From Ochrovirga pacifica (GTDB taxonomy: Bacteria; Bacteroidota; Bacteroidia; Flavobacteriales; Flavobacteriaceae), in the NCBI RefSeq assembly GCF_000220525.1, contig NZ_AFPK01000071.1, forward strand, positions 1 through 64,000: DNA of 64,000 bases. The letters run 5' to 3'. This document shows, one piece after another, positions 26,896 to 35,462 of the stretch; the first letter of the stretch is position 1; every line of letters begins with the position of its first letter. A program made the translations under genes and the position numbers. The notes beneath the pieces are model-generated. The model saw only the letters and a program-made list of their open reading frames with translations. It was not told the origin of the DNA and did not search any database.

Positions 26896-29796
26896 CTAAT
26901 CTTTGATGATTTTTTTTACCACAGACGTAGTTCCTTTTTGTATTTTTAAAAAATACACTCCCTTACTTAAAAAAGCTATATTATACGATTGATTTGACGG
27001 ATTCCCTCCATTCCATTTCACCAATTCATTACCGGCAACATCATACAAAACAACACTGTCTGCTGCCGTAGTTAACACAAACTCTTCCTTTACAGGATTT
27101 GGAACTACTAATACGCGGTTGTCTTTGCTAAACACATCTGTACTTAATGTACTAATAGACGGCTGATTTCCATATATTTTAAATTGACCTGGCTCAATAA
27201 CAATCCCTGATTGGGTATTGGTTACCTCAATAAAAGAAGTTCCGCTTTTATCCATTAAATCGTACCATGTACCTGAAAAAGGGAAATTAGGCACTATTGT
27301 CTGACTCGCTACAGAAAAGTTACAAAGTACCACTACGTTTTTCAGTTTGGTGCTTTCTATAGCATCATCCCAAACATATATTCTTTGTTTTACAGTGTTA
27401 CCATCAGGAAGTATAGAAAAATCCCCTTCAAAAACAGGCTCATTTATTTTCAATTCAATCAACCTTGCCCAATCTTGATAAATTTTCTGTCTTGCTACAT
27501 CAAATGTCCAATTATTTACCCATTGAGGCTGCGGTTTGGTCTCTAATTTACAATCGCCAGAAATAGGATCATTAGGTGTATTTACGGTTCCGCTATTACA
27601 GGTAAAAATTGAATTTTCCATTCCCAGTTCAGCAAAATGCCAAATCATTTTAGGTCCTGGAATTGTAAACAAAGATGCTCCGTGAGCAGACATTCTTGAC
27701 AAAGCAACTGTTAAATCTTTTACATTATGATTGGACATGGCTGAATTTCCATGCATTAAATTTTTATACATCAACCTTTCTTCGTCATGGCTTTCTGCGT
27801 ACCCCATCAACATTGGCTTAAGAAAGCCTTTTGTTCTGTAATCCATCGCAGAAATATTTGCATTCTGAGAATATCCCATGGTTAGTTGATTGTAGGCATC
27901 TGTTACTTTACCCCACATCATAATTCCCTTAGAAATTCCATCTGCCTCTCCTGTAACTCTGTAATTAGCCCACTCTTGCTCTTCAGTACTTGTTCCCAAA
28001 TGCTCAAAAATAACGTATTGTGTTGGATCTATTTGCCATTGATAATCTGCATACTGCTTTAAAATAGCTACCCTATCTTGCTGATAAGCATTGGTACAAG
28101 ATTCTCCTGACTCTGTACAGTTTTGTGTAAATCCTTTGGTTAAATCCCAACGGTATCCATCAATATGATATTCTTCTATCCAATATTCAACTACCTGTTT
28201 TACATATTCCTGCGTTCTGGTTTGTTGGTGATTAAAATCCGCCCCTACATTATAACTATGCTTAGGAGTTTCATTAAAATAGGGATTTTCAGAATTGGGC
28301 TCTCCCCATCCATCTCCATCTGCATCTTTCATCCACATTCTAACCAACGGATTTCTTCCAAAAGCGTGATTCAAAGCGATGTCTAAAATCACCGCAATTC
28401 CATTTTGATGACAAACATCTACCAACTCTTTAAATTTAGCCGAAGTCCCATAAGCTTTATCCAAAGCCATATGAAAAGAAGTATTGTACCCCCAACTTTC
28501 GTTCCCTTCAAACTCCATCACAGGCATCAACTCTATCGCATTGATGTTTAACCCTTTAAAATAGTCTATTTTATCAATTAAATCTTGGTAATTCCTATCC
28601 GCATCAAAATCTCTTACCAAAACCTCATACACCACCAAATCTTCTTTCTTAGGTTTGGTAAAATCTGAAACTTGCCAAACATAACCGTCTTTTTGTGTTT
28701 TTAATACCGATACTTCTCTTTCTTGTCCCTGAGGATATTCTGGTAGATTAGGATCCATTTGTGAAGAAATATAAGAATCATCAAAAGGAGACAATACCAA
28801 TGTTGAAAAAGGATCGGCAGTTTTTACCACACTTGGTGAGTTGGCAATTGGTGTTTTGTCTACCACCCAATATTGATAGGTTTCTATAGAAGACAACCCA
28901 GACAATGATAGCCAAAATTTACCTGTGGCAGGATCCTTTTTCATGGCATAATTTACATCAGGATGGTACTTATTAAAACTTCCCGCAACATAAACAAAAT
29001 CTTTATACGGTGCATCTAAAACTAAAATAGCTTCGGTAGCAGAAACTCTATTCGCTCCGTTTTTCATCCCCGCTGGCATTGTTTGATTTGTTGTTGTAGG
29101 TGCCAACAAAACGTTAAAAGTTCTCGTAATTATTTTCCCTGATTTCTCTACTTCTAAAACATAGGTTTCATTATTACTAATTTCGCCAAGTTCGTAGGAG
29201 TAAGAAACACTGCTTTGTTGCGTATTTAAAACAACTCCTTTAGAAGTCTTTAAGGTATAGATAGCATTTCCATTGGTATGACTGGCATTTATTGTTAAAC
29301 TTTCTCCAGAATTTACAATTGTGGTACTCCCCGATAACGGACTTGTTAAATTCACCTGAAAAGAGCCTATGCTAAAAAAGAAATCTGCGTTTCCATTGGC
29401 TTTTAGTTGCTGACTCCCATTTTCGTTTCTAAACACCATTCCCATTTGGGTAATACTAGAAAAATCTGAACTGGTTAAACCATAATAATCTTTAGGAACA
29501 AAAGTAATAGACCATAAACCATCAATTAGAGTCATTTCTCCCACTCCATCATCTTGCCCCCAATTTCCAACTACATGTTGCCATGCATTGCTGTCCGAGC
29601 CCACACCAGAATGCAGATACACTTTATTAGGATTATTAAACCCATTACTATCTGTTGCATTGCTATTAGCATCTAAGGTAATAGTTATTGCGGCTTCTTG
29701 ATTTATATCAAAAGGAAAAGGACGAATCGTAACCTGTGCGTAAGACGATACACATCCTACTAAAAACAGGATGACTTTTAAGTATTGTTGAATCAT
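26896..29796 (-). CDS. Secreted GH13 alpha-amylase-type enzyme with T9SS C-terminal domain
   Basis: A 966-residue exported enzyme. After the signal peptide (MIQQYLKVILFLVGCVSSYAQ) come an N-terminal beta domain with starch-binding look (to about 150), an Ig-like domain, and a CBM48-like/E-set domain (FVYVAGSFNKYHPD near 275). The GH13 barrel starts near 387 with region I DIALNHAFG, region II DGYRWDLTKG, region III VIFEHLG and region IV AESHDEERL, all catalytic residues present. The last 75 residues (VPNPVKEEFVL...VYFLKIQKGTTSVVKKIIKD) are a type IX secretion sorting domain, so it should act on polymer at or outside the surface. Start Met 29796 is chosen over 29823, which lies inside the upstream gene. 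Confidence 0.9.
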   Translation of the reverse strand: MIQQYLKVILFLVGCVSSYAQVTIRPFPFDINQEAAITITLDANSNATDSNGFNNPNKVYLHSGVGSDSNAWQHVVGNWGQDDGVGEMTLIDGLWSITFVPKDYYGLTSSDFSSITQMGMVFRNENGSQQLKANGNADFFFSIGSFQVNLTSPLSGSTTIVNSGESLTINASHTNGNAIYTLKTSKGVVLNTQQSSVSYSYELGEISNNETYVLEVEKSGKIITRTFNVLLAPTTTNQTMPAGMKNGANRVSATEAILVLDAPYKDFVYVAGSFNKYHPDVNYAMKKDPATGKFWLSLSGLSSIETYQYWVVDKTPIANSPSVVKTADPFSTLVLSPFDDSYISSQMDPNLPEYPQGQEREVSVLKTQKDGYVWQVSDFTKPKKEDLVVYEVLVRDFDADRNYQDLIDKIDYFKGLNINAIELMPVMEFEGNESWGYNTSFHMALDKAYGTSAKFKELVDVCHQNGIAVILDIALNHAFGRNPLVRMWMKDADGDGWGEPNSENPYFNETPKHSYNVGADFNHQQTRTQEYVKQVVEYWIEEYHIDGYRWDLTKGFTQNCTESGESCTNAYQQDRVAILKQYADYQWQIDPTQYVIFEHLGTSTEEQEWANYRVTGEADGISKGIMMWGKVTDAYNQLTMGYSQNANISAMDYRTKGFLKPMLMGYAESHDEERLMYKNLMHGNSAMSNHNVKDLTVALSRMSAHGASLFTIPGPKMIWHFAELGMENSIFTCNSGTVNTPNDPISGDCKLETKPQPQWVNNWTFDVARQKIYQDWARLIELKINEPVFEGDFSILPDGNTVKQRIYVWDDAIESTKLKNVVVLCNFSVASQTIVPNFPFSGTWYDLMDKSGTSFIEVTNTQSGIVIEPGQFKIYGNQPSISTLSTDVFSKDNRVLVVPNPVKEEFVLTTAADSVVLYDVAGNELVKWNGGNPSNQSYNIAFLSKGVYFLKIQKGTTSVVKKIIKD

Positions 29797-29809
29797 ATAT
29801 TGTATTTTT

Positions 29810-31714
29810 TTAGTAACCAGCAACTAACAAAGAGGATGATTTTGCTGGAATGGTTATTTCTTTTTGTTGAATTGTAGCTCCTCCCAAAACATCTATATAC
29901 TTTTTTCTTGATAGATCTAAAGTGATGGTTTTGGCATGCTCTGATGTGTTAAAAACAGCAAAAACCTCATTAGATTCATCAAATCTTTTGTAGATCAAAA
30001 CCTCATCATCTCCTTTTAAAAATGTTATATCTCCATGAATTAAAACAGGATATTCTTTTCTTATTCTGATAAGTTTTTGGTAATAATTATATAACTGATG
30101 ATTAAAAGCTACTTTATCTACAGGTCTTTCTGCTTCTAATGGATGTGCTACTTCATCTTCAAAAATATAGTCCGACCAAATTAAAGGCTTTCTACACGAG
30201 GGATCGTCTGCCCCCCACATTCCCATCTCATCACCTGCATAAATATGTGGAGCTCCAAAATAGGTATACTGTTGTGCTAACAAAAGTTTTACTTCTTGAT
30301 AAGTAGCAGCGTTGGGTTTATTGATTTTATAGATAGGATTTTCGTGTACTTTTCCGCCTAGTTTGTATTTATTTTTGTTATACATAGAAGTTAACAATCT
30401 AGGAGTATCAAATCCGCAAGTGTAATTCATCATAGCATAACGAGTGTTTTTTCTTAGTCCTTTATCAAAACTAGTTAAACTATCTATAAATTCTGTAGTA
30501 CTGATTTTATTGGGTGCTGCTGCAAAATAGTGTCTAGAAGCTCTGTACCATCGGTAATTCATTACACCATCAAACACATCTCCCTGTAAAAAAGGTGCCG
30601 GATTTAATAATTTATCAGGAAACTCTTCCCACCAAATTTCTCCTAACAAATAAGCATTCGGGTTAACAGTTCTAACGGTTTTTCTAAAATCTCTCCAAAA
30701 ATCTAAAGGCATTTCTCCTGCAACATCTAATCGATAACCATCTACTCCATCACTTGGGTCTCCATCATTATTAGGATCTAGCCATCTTTTGGTTATGTTA
30801 AAAATATGTTGCTTTGCCTGTGAACTGTACACGTTTCCTTCAAAAGATCTAACCTTGGTTGATAAATCTTGTTTTTGTGTTTCTTTTATTTCTGGCAGAC
30901 TAAAAACTCCAGCCCATCCATGATAACGAAATTCGTTTTTTTCTGTTTCTGGATCATCAAATTCCTCTATCCAATACCAGTCTTTGTATTTGGATTTCTC
31001 TTGATTTTTTAGCACATCTTGCCAAGCCCAAAAGGTATGCCCTGTGTGGTTCCATGAATAATCTAAAATTACTTTTATTCCTTTTTGATGAAATTCTTGA
31101 ATGACTTTCAAGAACATTTTATCGGCCTCTGTAAACTTCCAAGTTGTTGGATCTTCGGGAATTTCACTATTTATAATCTCTGCATCTTTTTTAGGGTTTG
31201 GACCAAAGTTTCTGTCTATATGCCTCCAGTTTCTTGCATCGTATTTATGCAAAGAAGGAGCATCATTTAGCGGACGAAAATAAACAGCTGTAACCCCTAA
31301 AGAATCTAGATAATCTATCTTATCTAACACTCCTTGCAAATCACCTCCATAACGTCTTAACTGAACCTTTTCTACAAACTTGTTTAGCGTGTTTCCAAAG
31401 AAGTCTTTGTGATTGTCTGTGTTTTTAAAATAGCCATCTTCTTTGTACCAATCTTGTGTCCATGGGGTTATTTTCCATCCCTTTGGAACAAAACCTGGGT
31501 AGGCACCTTGAATATCTTCGGGAGTAGGATCGTTAGAAGGGTCTCCGTTTCTAAATCGTTCTACTGCAATTTCGTACCAAACCACTTCTTTTGCCCATTT
31601 AGGAGGCTCGTTAAAAGCGGTTTCTTTGGTTGCTTTTTTTGAAGAATTTGAGGTTGATTGTTGACATGAAACAACCATTAAAATTACAGCAACAAACAAG
31701 GTTAACTTTTTCAT
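29810..31714 (-). CDS. GH13 lipoprotein glycosidase (neopullulanase/alpha-amylase type)
   Basis: A 634-residue GH13 enzyme with a lipoprotein signal (LMVVSC, lipidated C17). The residues after the Cys (QQSTSNSSKK) are not acidic, unlike those of the SusD and SusE-like lipoproteins here, so it may face the periplasm. Region I is DYSWNHTG (D218, N222, H223), region II GYRLD (nucleophile D330), region III GE (acid/base E359). Region IV reads CGFDTPR: the stabilising D436 is present, but the usual His before it is Phe435. Expected action is cleavage of imported maltodextrins. It ends 14 bases before the T9SS amylase start. Confidence 0.88.
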   Translation of the reverse strand: MKKLTLFVAVILMVVSCQQSTSNSSKKATKETAFNEPPKWAKEVVWYEIAVERFRNGDPSNDPTPEDIQGAYPGFVPKGWKITPWTQDWYKEDGYFKNTDNHKDFFGNTLNKFVEKVQLRRYGGDLQGVLDKIDYLDSLGVTAVYFRPLNDAPSLHKYDARNWRHIDRNFGPNPKKDAEIINSEIPEDPTTWKFTEADKMFLKVIQEFHQKGIKVILDYSWNHTGHTFWAWQDVLKNQEKSKYKDWYWIEEFDDPETEKNEFRYHGWAGVFSLPEIKETQKQDLSTKVRSFEGNVYSSQAKQHIFNITKRWLDPNNDGDPSDGVDGYRLDVAGEMPLDFWRDFRKTVRTVNPNAYLLGEIWWEEFPDKLLNPAPFLQGDVFDGVMNYRWYRASRHYFAAAPNKISTTEFIDSLTSFDKGLRKNTRYAMMNYTCGFDTPRLLTSMYNKNKYKLGGKVHENPIYKINKPNAATYQEVKLLLAQQYTYFGAPHIYAGDEMGMWGADDPSCRKPLIWSDYIFEDEVAHPLEAERPVDKVAFNHQLYNYYQKLIRIRKEYPVLIHGDITFLKGDDEVLIYKRFDESNEVFAVFNTSEHAKTITLDLSRKKYIDVLGGATIQQKEITIPAKSSSLLVAGY

Positions 31715-31721
31715 TTGGTTT

Positions 31722-32669
31722 TTAGTTTTTTTGTGTTTTTTTTAGCAAAAACTCTAAGGGAATATGTACGCGTTTTTTCCAAGCATTTTCGCTGTGGTTT
31801 TCTCCTGGAAAATATCTAGTTTGCCAATTGCTTGCACTGTATCCTTTTTGAGTCATAATCTTATCTACCTTTTGTTGAATTTTTGGGTATAAAGCATCTA
31901 AAGTTACATCACCACAATCAAAATAAATCTTATGATTTTCAGGACAAGGCAATTGTTTTAATAAATAGTTTTGAAATGCAAAAGGAATAGGGTTGTTAGC
32001 TAAAGTAAACGCACCAGGCCAGTGAGTAGACAAACACGCTGCTCCTCCAAACACTTTTGGATATTCAGAAATTGCATAAAATGATATGAGTCCGCCCATG
32101 CTACTACCCATAATAAAGGTGTTTTCTCTATCAGTTAAAACTGCGTACTTTTTATCAATCATGGGTTTTAATTCCTTTACTAAAAATTGCAAGTAGTTAT
32201 CTGATGTAGGTTGAAAATCTTTGTTAGCAATTCCTACTTTTCTTAATTGAGCACGCACTGTATCTTTTTTTACTTGCGATAAGTTTTCAAAAGGCTTTTG
32301 CGGAAAGTAATCAAAGTGACGGGTTGCACCTCCATTCCAAATTCCAACAACAATCACCTTTTTAATCTTGTCCTTTTTTAAAAGTTCTGCAATCGCATCA
32401 TCTACATCCCAAGATTGTTTGTTCCAAGCTGCTTCTGCTTCTGAATCATATATCATTTGCCCATCGTGCATATACAGTACAGCATATTTTGAAGTGTCCG
32501 AATATCCTTGAGGCAACCAAACATCAATATTTCTTGCTGTTACATACTTAGATTCAAAATTTTCTATACGTTCTACCCTTCCATGTACCACTTTGGGCAA
32601 TGAAACTTGTGCCTGTACAGCCCCAAAAAAGGTGATAAACAAAATAGAAACTAGTGTGTTTAGTGACAT
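31722..32669 (-). CDS. Exported esterase-D-type alpha/beta hydrolase
   Basis: A 315-residue protein with a signal peptide (to GAVQAQ). It has the esterase D/CE1-like fold: VWLPQGYSDTSKYAVLYMHDGQ, the oxyanion segment VVGIWNGG, the nucleophile elbow GSSMGG, and a late His in FPGENHSENAW. It lies between the SusE-like gene and the GH13 genes. Esterases of this type accompany several flavobacterial alpha-glucan loci; the substrate might be acyl groups on glucan or something unrelated. The stop is 7 bases before the lipoprotein GH13. Confidence 0.8.
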   Translation of the reverse strand: MSLNTLVSILFITFFGAVQAQVSLPKVVHGRVERIENFESKYVTARNIDVWLPQGYSDTSKYAVLYMHDGQMIYDSEAEAAWNKQSWDVDDAIAELLKKDKIKKVIVVGIWNGGATRHFDYFPQKPFENLSQVKKDTVRAQLRKVGIANKDFQPTSDNYLQFLVKELKPMIDKKYAVLTDRENTFIMGSSMGGLISFYAISEYPKVFGGAACLSTHWPGAFTLANNPIPFAFQNYLLKQLPCPENHKIYFDCGDVTLDALYPKIQQKVDKIMTQKGYSASNWQTRYFPGENHSENAWKKRVHIPLEFLLKKTQKN

Positions 32670-32703
32670 TTTTATATTGTTTTATAGTTCTCAAGTAATA
32701 ATA

Positions 32704-32737
32704 AAAAGCCTGTTTAACCAAAGTCAAACAGGCATAT
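32704..32737 (-). terminator. Hairpin between susE-like gene and hydrolase genes (possible partial terminator)
   Basis: GCCTGTTT at 32708-32715 pairs with AAACAGGC at 32726-32733 (8-bp perfect stem, 10-base loop). On the minus strand it is followed by a run of five T. It lies just after the SusE-like stop and 35 bases before the esterase start, so it may lower expression of the downstream enzymes. Confidence 0.7.
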
Positions 32738-32748
32738 TTATACCTCAA

Positions 32749-33816
32749 TTAATTTTTAGTAATTGTATAAGTATAGGATCTAGGAGTAGTTAAATCTAAA
32801 ACAATGGTATAGTTTCCTGCTTCGGCAATAGCAATGTTTGTTCCTGCATTAAAATCTAAAATTCCATCTGCATCTTCATCACCGTAGTTCCAATCCCATC
32901 CATCGTTGGCTCTAAATTTTAGCTCTCCTGCTACCAAATCTGTAGTCAGTTCCCAAACACCCGTGGATGCATTGTACATCATATCTTGGTCGGCATCCCA
33001 ACCTCCTGCAGTTGCACTACCAATAATTCCCCAATCGTATTTGGCAATAGCGTACACTAGAGTTGTTGTGTTGACTTGCACAAAATAATGACCTGTTGCT
33101 GCTTGTGCATTTGATTCCCCATCGGCAGTTAATATTCCTGAAAAACTACCATCATCTCCATAATCTATATTCCCCCAAGCATACACACCATTGGCATCTG
33201 GTTCTACAAATTTAAATTCTCCGTCTAACCATACATACCCTTCGTAATCTGTTTCTCCAAAAGCCGAAGAGGCAATTAACGGAGCTGTTCCCGGATCCCA
33301 ACCTTGATGATTTCCAGGCACCGACAACGCAGGTAATTGAGCTGTATATGGTGTAATTGCTATGGTCAGCACATCAGAAACTGATTGTACCGAATTTTGA
33401 GAACCAATTGAAGAAACAATTCTAAGTTCTAAATTTCCTTTTTGAAAAGCAGGCAATCCAACACCAATGGCTAGCGTGTTCAACTGATCTACTGTCCACG
33501 TATAAAATGTTTGGTTTGTTGTTTGACCTGCAACCACAGGAGATTCGAAATTAGTTCCTGCCAAAGCGAGTTCTATGGTATAAGTTACTTCTGTATCATA
33601 ACCGAAATCACTTGCTTTCCATACAAGCGTGGTTGCTGTTTTGGTCTCGTCTTGAATTTTAAGTTCTAAATCTACACTGCTCGTTGGATTTAGCAACTGC
33701 GGCCCTACCACCTGACTTGTATCTAACACCAAGTTAGCGTCTTCGCTACACGAAGCTGTTAGGACCAAAGCCATCATTGCAATTGCTTTTGCTATTTTTA
33801 TATATGTATTTTTCAT
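32749..33816 (-). CDS. SusE/SusF-like surface starch-binding lipoprotein
   Basis: A 355-residue lipoprotein (signal LVLTASC with acidic residues SEDAN after the Cys, consistent with surface export). The N-terminal Ig-like domain of SusE type (LLNPTSSVDLELKIQDETKTATTLVWKAS...) is followed by two repeated beta-sandwich modules, PGNHQGWDPGTAP and GSATAGGWDADQDM, with Trp-rich glucan-binding faces. It follows susD by 12 bases. In the Sus paradigm such proteins assist binding of starch at the cell surface. Sequence alone cannot separate SusE from SusF. Confidence 0.85.
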   Translation of the reverse strand: MKNTYIKIAKAIAMMALVLTASCSEDANLVLDTSQVVGPQLLNPTSSVDLELKIQDETKTATTLVWKASDFGYDTEVTYTIELALAGTNFESPVVAGQTTNQTFYTWTVDQLNTLAIGVGLPAFQKGNLELRIVSSIGSQNSVQSVSDVLTIAITPYTAQLPALSVPGNHQGWDPGTAPLIASSAFGETDYEGYVWLDGEFKFVEPDANGVYAWGNIDYGDDGSFSGILTADGESNAQAATGHYFVQVNTTTLVYAIAKYDWGIIGSATAGGWDADQDMMYNASTGVWELTTDLVAGELKFRANDGWDWNYGDEDADGILDFNAGTNIAIAEAGNYTIVLDLTTPRSYTYTITKN

Positions 33817-33828
33817 CCTATTTGCTTT

Positions 33829-35451
33829 TTAGTATTGATCATTTTGTTTGATGTTTGGATTGGTACTGATAATATTGTTAGGGAACGGAAATAATGCTCT
33901 ATACTTCCCTACGCTGGCACCCTGAGCTGCTCCTCCTTTAAAAGGCCATAAATAGCTGTTTTCCGTAAACTGATTGTTTCTAATTAAATCCGTTCTTCTT
34001 AGTCCTTCCCAATACAACTCTCTAGCTCTTTCATCCATTACAAAGGCAATGGTTAAATCTCCTGCTGTAATATTTCCTGATGCATCTCCGTAAGCTCTTT
34101 CTCTTAATTGGTTGATTAGGTTTACCGCTGTGGCTGGGCTACCTCCTCCTCCTCTTACCGTTGCTTCTGCATAGTTTAGGTAAATTTCTGCTAAGCGGAT
34201 AATCGGTAAATCTGTATCCGTATGATTTCCTGTAGGATCGCTACCTGCCACTCCGTTAACATCTACGTTTTTAAATTTTGTTACAGCATAACCATCCGTA
34301 AATTCATTTGCAATGGTTGCAATTTCATAATTCTGTCCGTCTGTGTAAAACATGGCTCTTGCATCCGCCCAAGTAATAGGTTCACCACCCGTTCTTGTTC
34401 CTGTTACTGCATCAGAAAACTTATCAACCAAAGCTTTAGTAGTTCTTAACCCAGACCAACCACCGTTTACTCCAAATTCAGCAGCATTCATAGACCCCCC
34501 AATAGCAGCGTGTATTAAAAAGGTAGTCCCTGCCCAAGTTTTGCTATTCAATCCATCAAAGTTTAAGGCATAGATAAACTCATTTTGTGCTCCGTTGGTA
34601 TGGTTGTCTGCCAAAAACAATTCGTCGTACGCAGATCCATTTCCATTGGCATCGTTTGTATTGATGATGTAAGATGAGTTGATCACTTTTTCTGAAAAAG
34701 AAACACTTTCGTTGTATTTTGCTTCTCCTGTATATACCTCTGCATTTAGATACAAGCGAGATAATAATGCCCAAGCTGCTACCCTGTCTACCCTTCCATA
34801 CTCATTCGTTCCAGACTCTTTTAACAAATCTTGAATCTCTAGCAATTCTGCCTCCACAAAATCAAACACCTCTTTTCTGCTATTTTGCAAAGGCAATTCT
34901 GTTGAAATCTCTGTGGTAATAGGTACCCCCCCATACAAATCCATTAAATTGTAGTATGCATAGGCACGAATAAATCTTGCTTCAGCAATAAAGTACTGCA
35001 CTTCATTCGTTCCACTAAATTGAGCAGCATTAGCAATAAACGAATTGCTAAAAGATACTACCTGAGCCAATCTGTAATACAAAGCTTCTATTAATGTATT
35101 GTTAGCAGACCAAGACATTTCGTGTAAATCTGGTAGTCCTGGGTCTCCCCAACCTACAACTGCAGCATCTGTGGTTAGCTCGTTCATATAAAACAGCATT
35201 CTTGAAAACTGAGAAGTCCCTTCATCAATTCCATCTATATCAGCCAAACCATCAGGTCCTTTTTGCCCTGTTAGCACTAAACTAGCATATACTTTGGCCA
35301 AAGCACTTTTTACGCTTTCTTCATTTGCAAATACATTTTGCTCTGTAAAGCTGTCTGGATCTATTGGATTTTGATCTAATTCGTCTGTACAACTAGAAAG
35401 AGCCATAACAGCTATTATTGATACAATCCCTAAATATTTATTGTATTTCAT
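33829..35451 (-). CDS. susD: SusD-like glycan-binding lipoprotein
   Basis: A 540-residue RagB/SusD family protein that caps the SusC transporter and binds glycan. The lipoprotein signal ends ALSSC and is followed by acidic TDELDQNPID. Family features: EQNVFANEESVKSALAKVYASL, WGDPGLPDLHEMSW, the TPR-type AEARFIRAYAYYNLMDLYGGVPI, and the C-terminal RLAEIYLNYAEA ... RERAYGD ... FVMDERARELYWEGLRRTDLIR. It is adjacent to susC with an 11-base gap. The substrate is inferred as alpha-glucan from the neighbouring GH13, GH65 and GH97 genes. Confidence 0.94.
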   Translation of the reverse strand: MKYNKYLGIVSIIAVMALSSCTDELDQNPIDPDSFTEQNVFANEESVKSALAKVYASLVLTGQKGPDGLADIDGIDEGTSQFSRMLFYMNELTTDAAVVGWGDPGLPDLHEMSWSANNTLIEALYYRLAQVVSFSNSFIANAAQFSGTNEVQYFIAEARFIRAYAYYNLMDLYGGVPITTEISTELPLQNSRKEVFDFVEAELLEIQDLLKESGTNEYGRVDRVAAWALLSRLYLNAEVYTGEAKYNESVSFSEKVINSSYIINTNDANGNGSAYDELFLADNHTNGAQNEFIYALNFDGLNSKTWAGTTFLIHAAIGGSMNAAEFGVNGGWSGLRTTKALVDKFSDAVTGTRTGGEPITWADARAMFYTDGQNYEIATIANEFTDGYAVTKFKNVDVNGVAGSDPTGNHTDTDLPIIRLAEIYLNYAEATVRGGGGSPATAVNLINQLRERAYGDASGNITAGDLTIAFVMDERARELYWEGLRRTDLIRNNQFTENSYLWPFKGGAAQGASVGKYRALFPFPNNIISTNPNIKQNDQY

Positions 35452-35462
35452 TTTTCTACATT

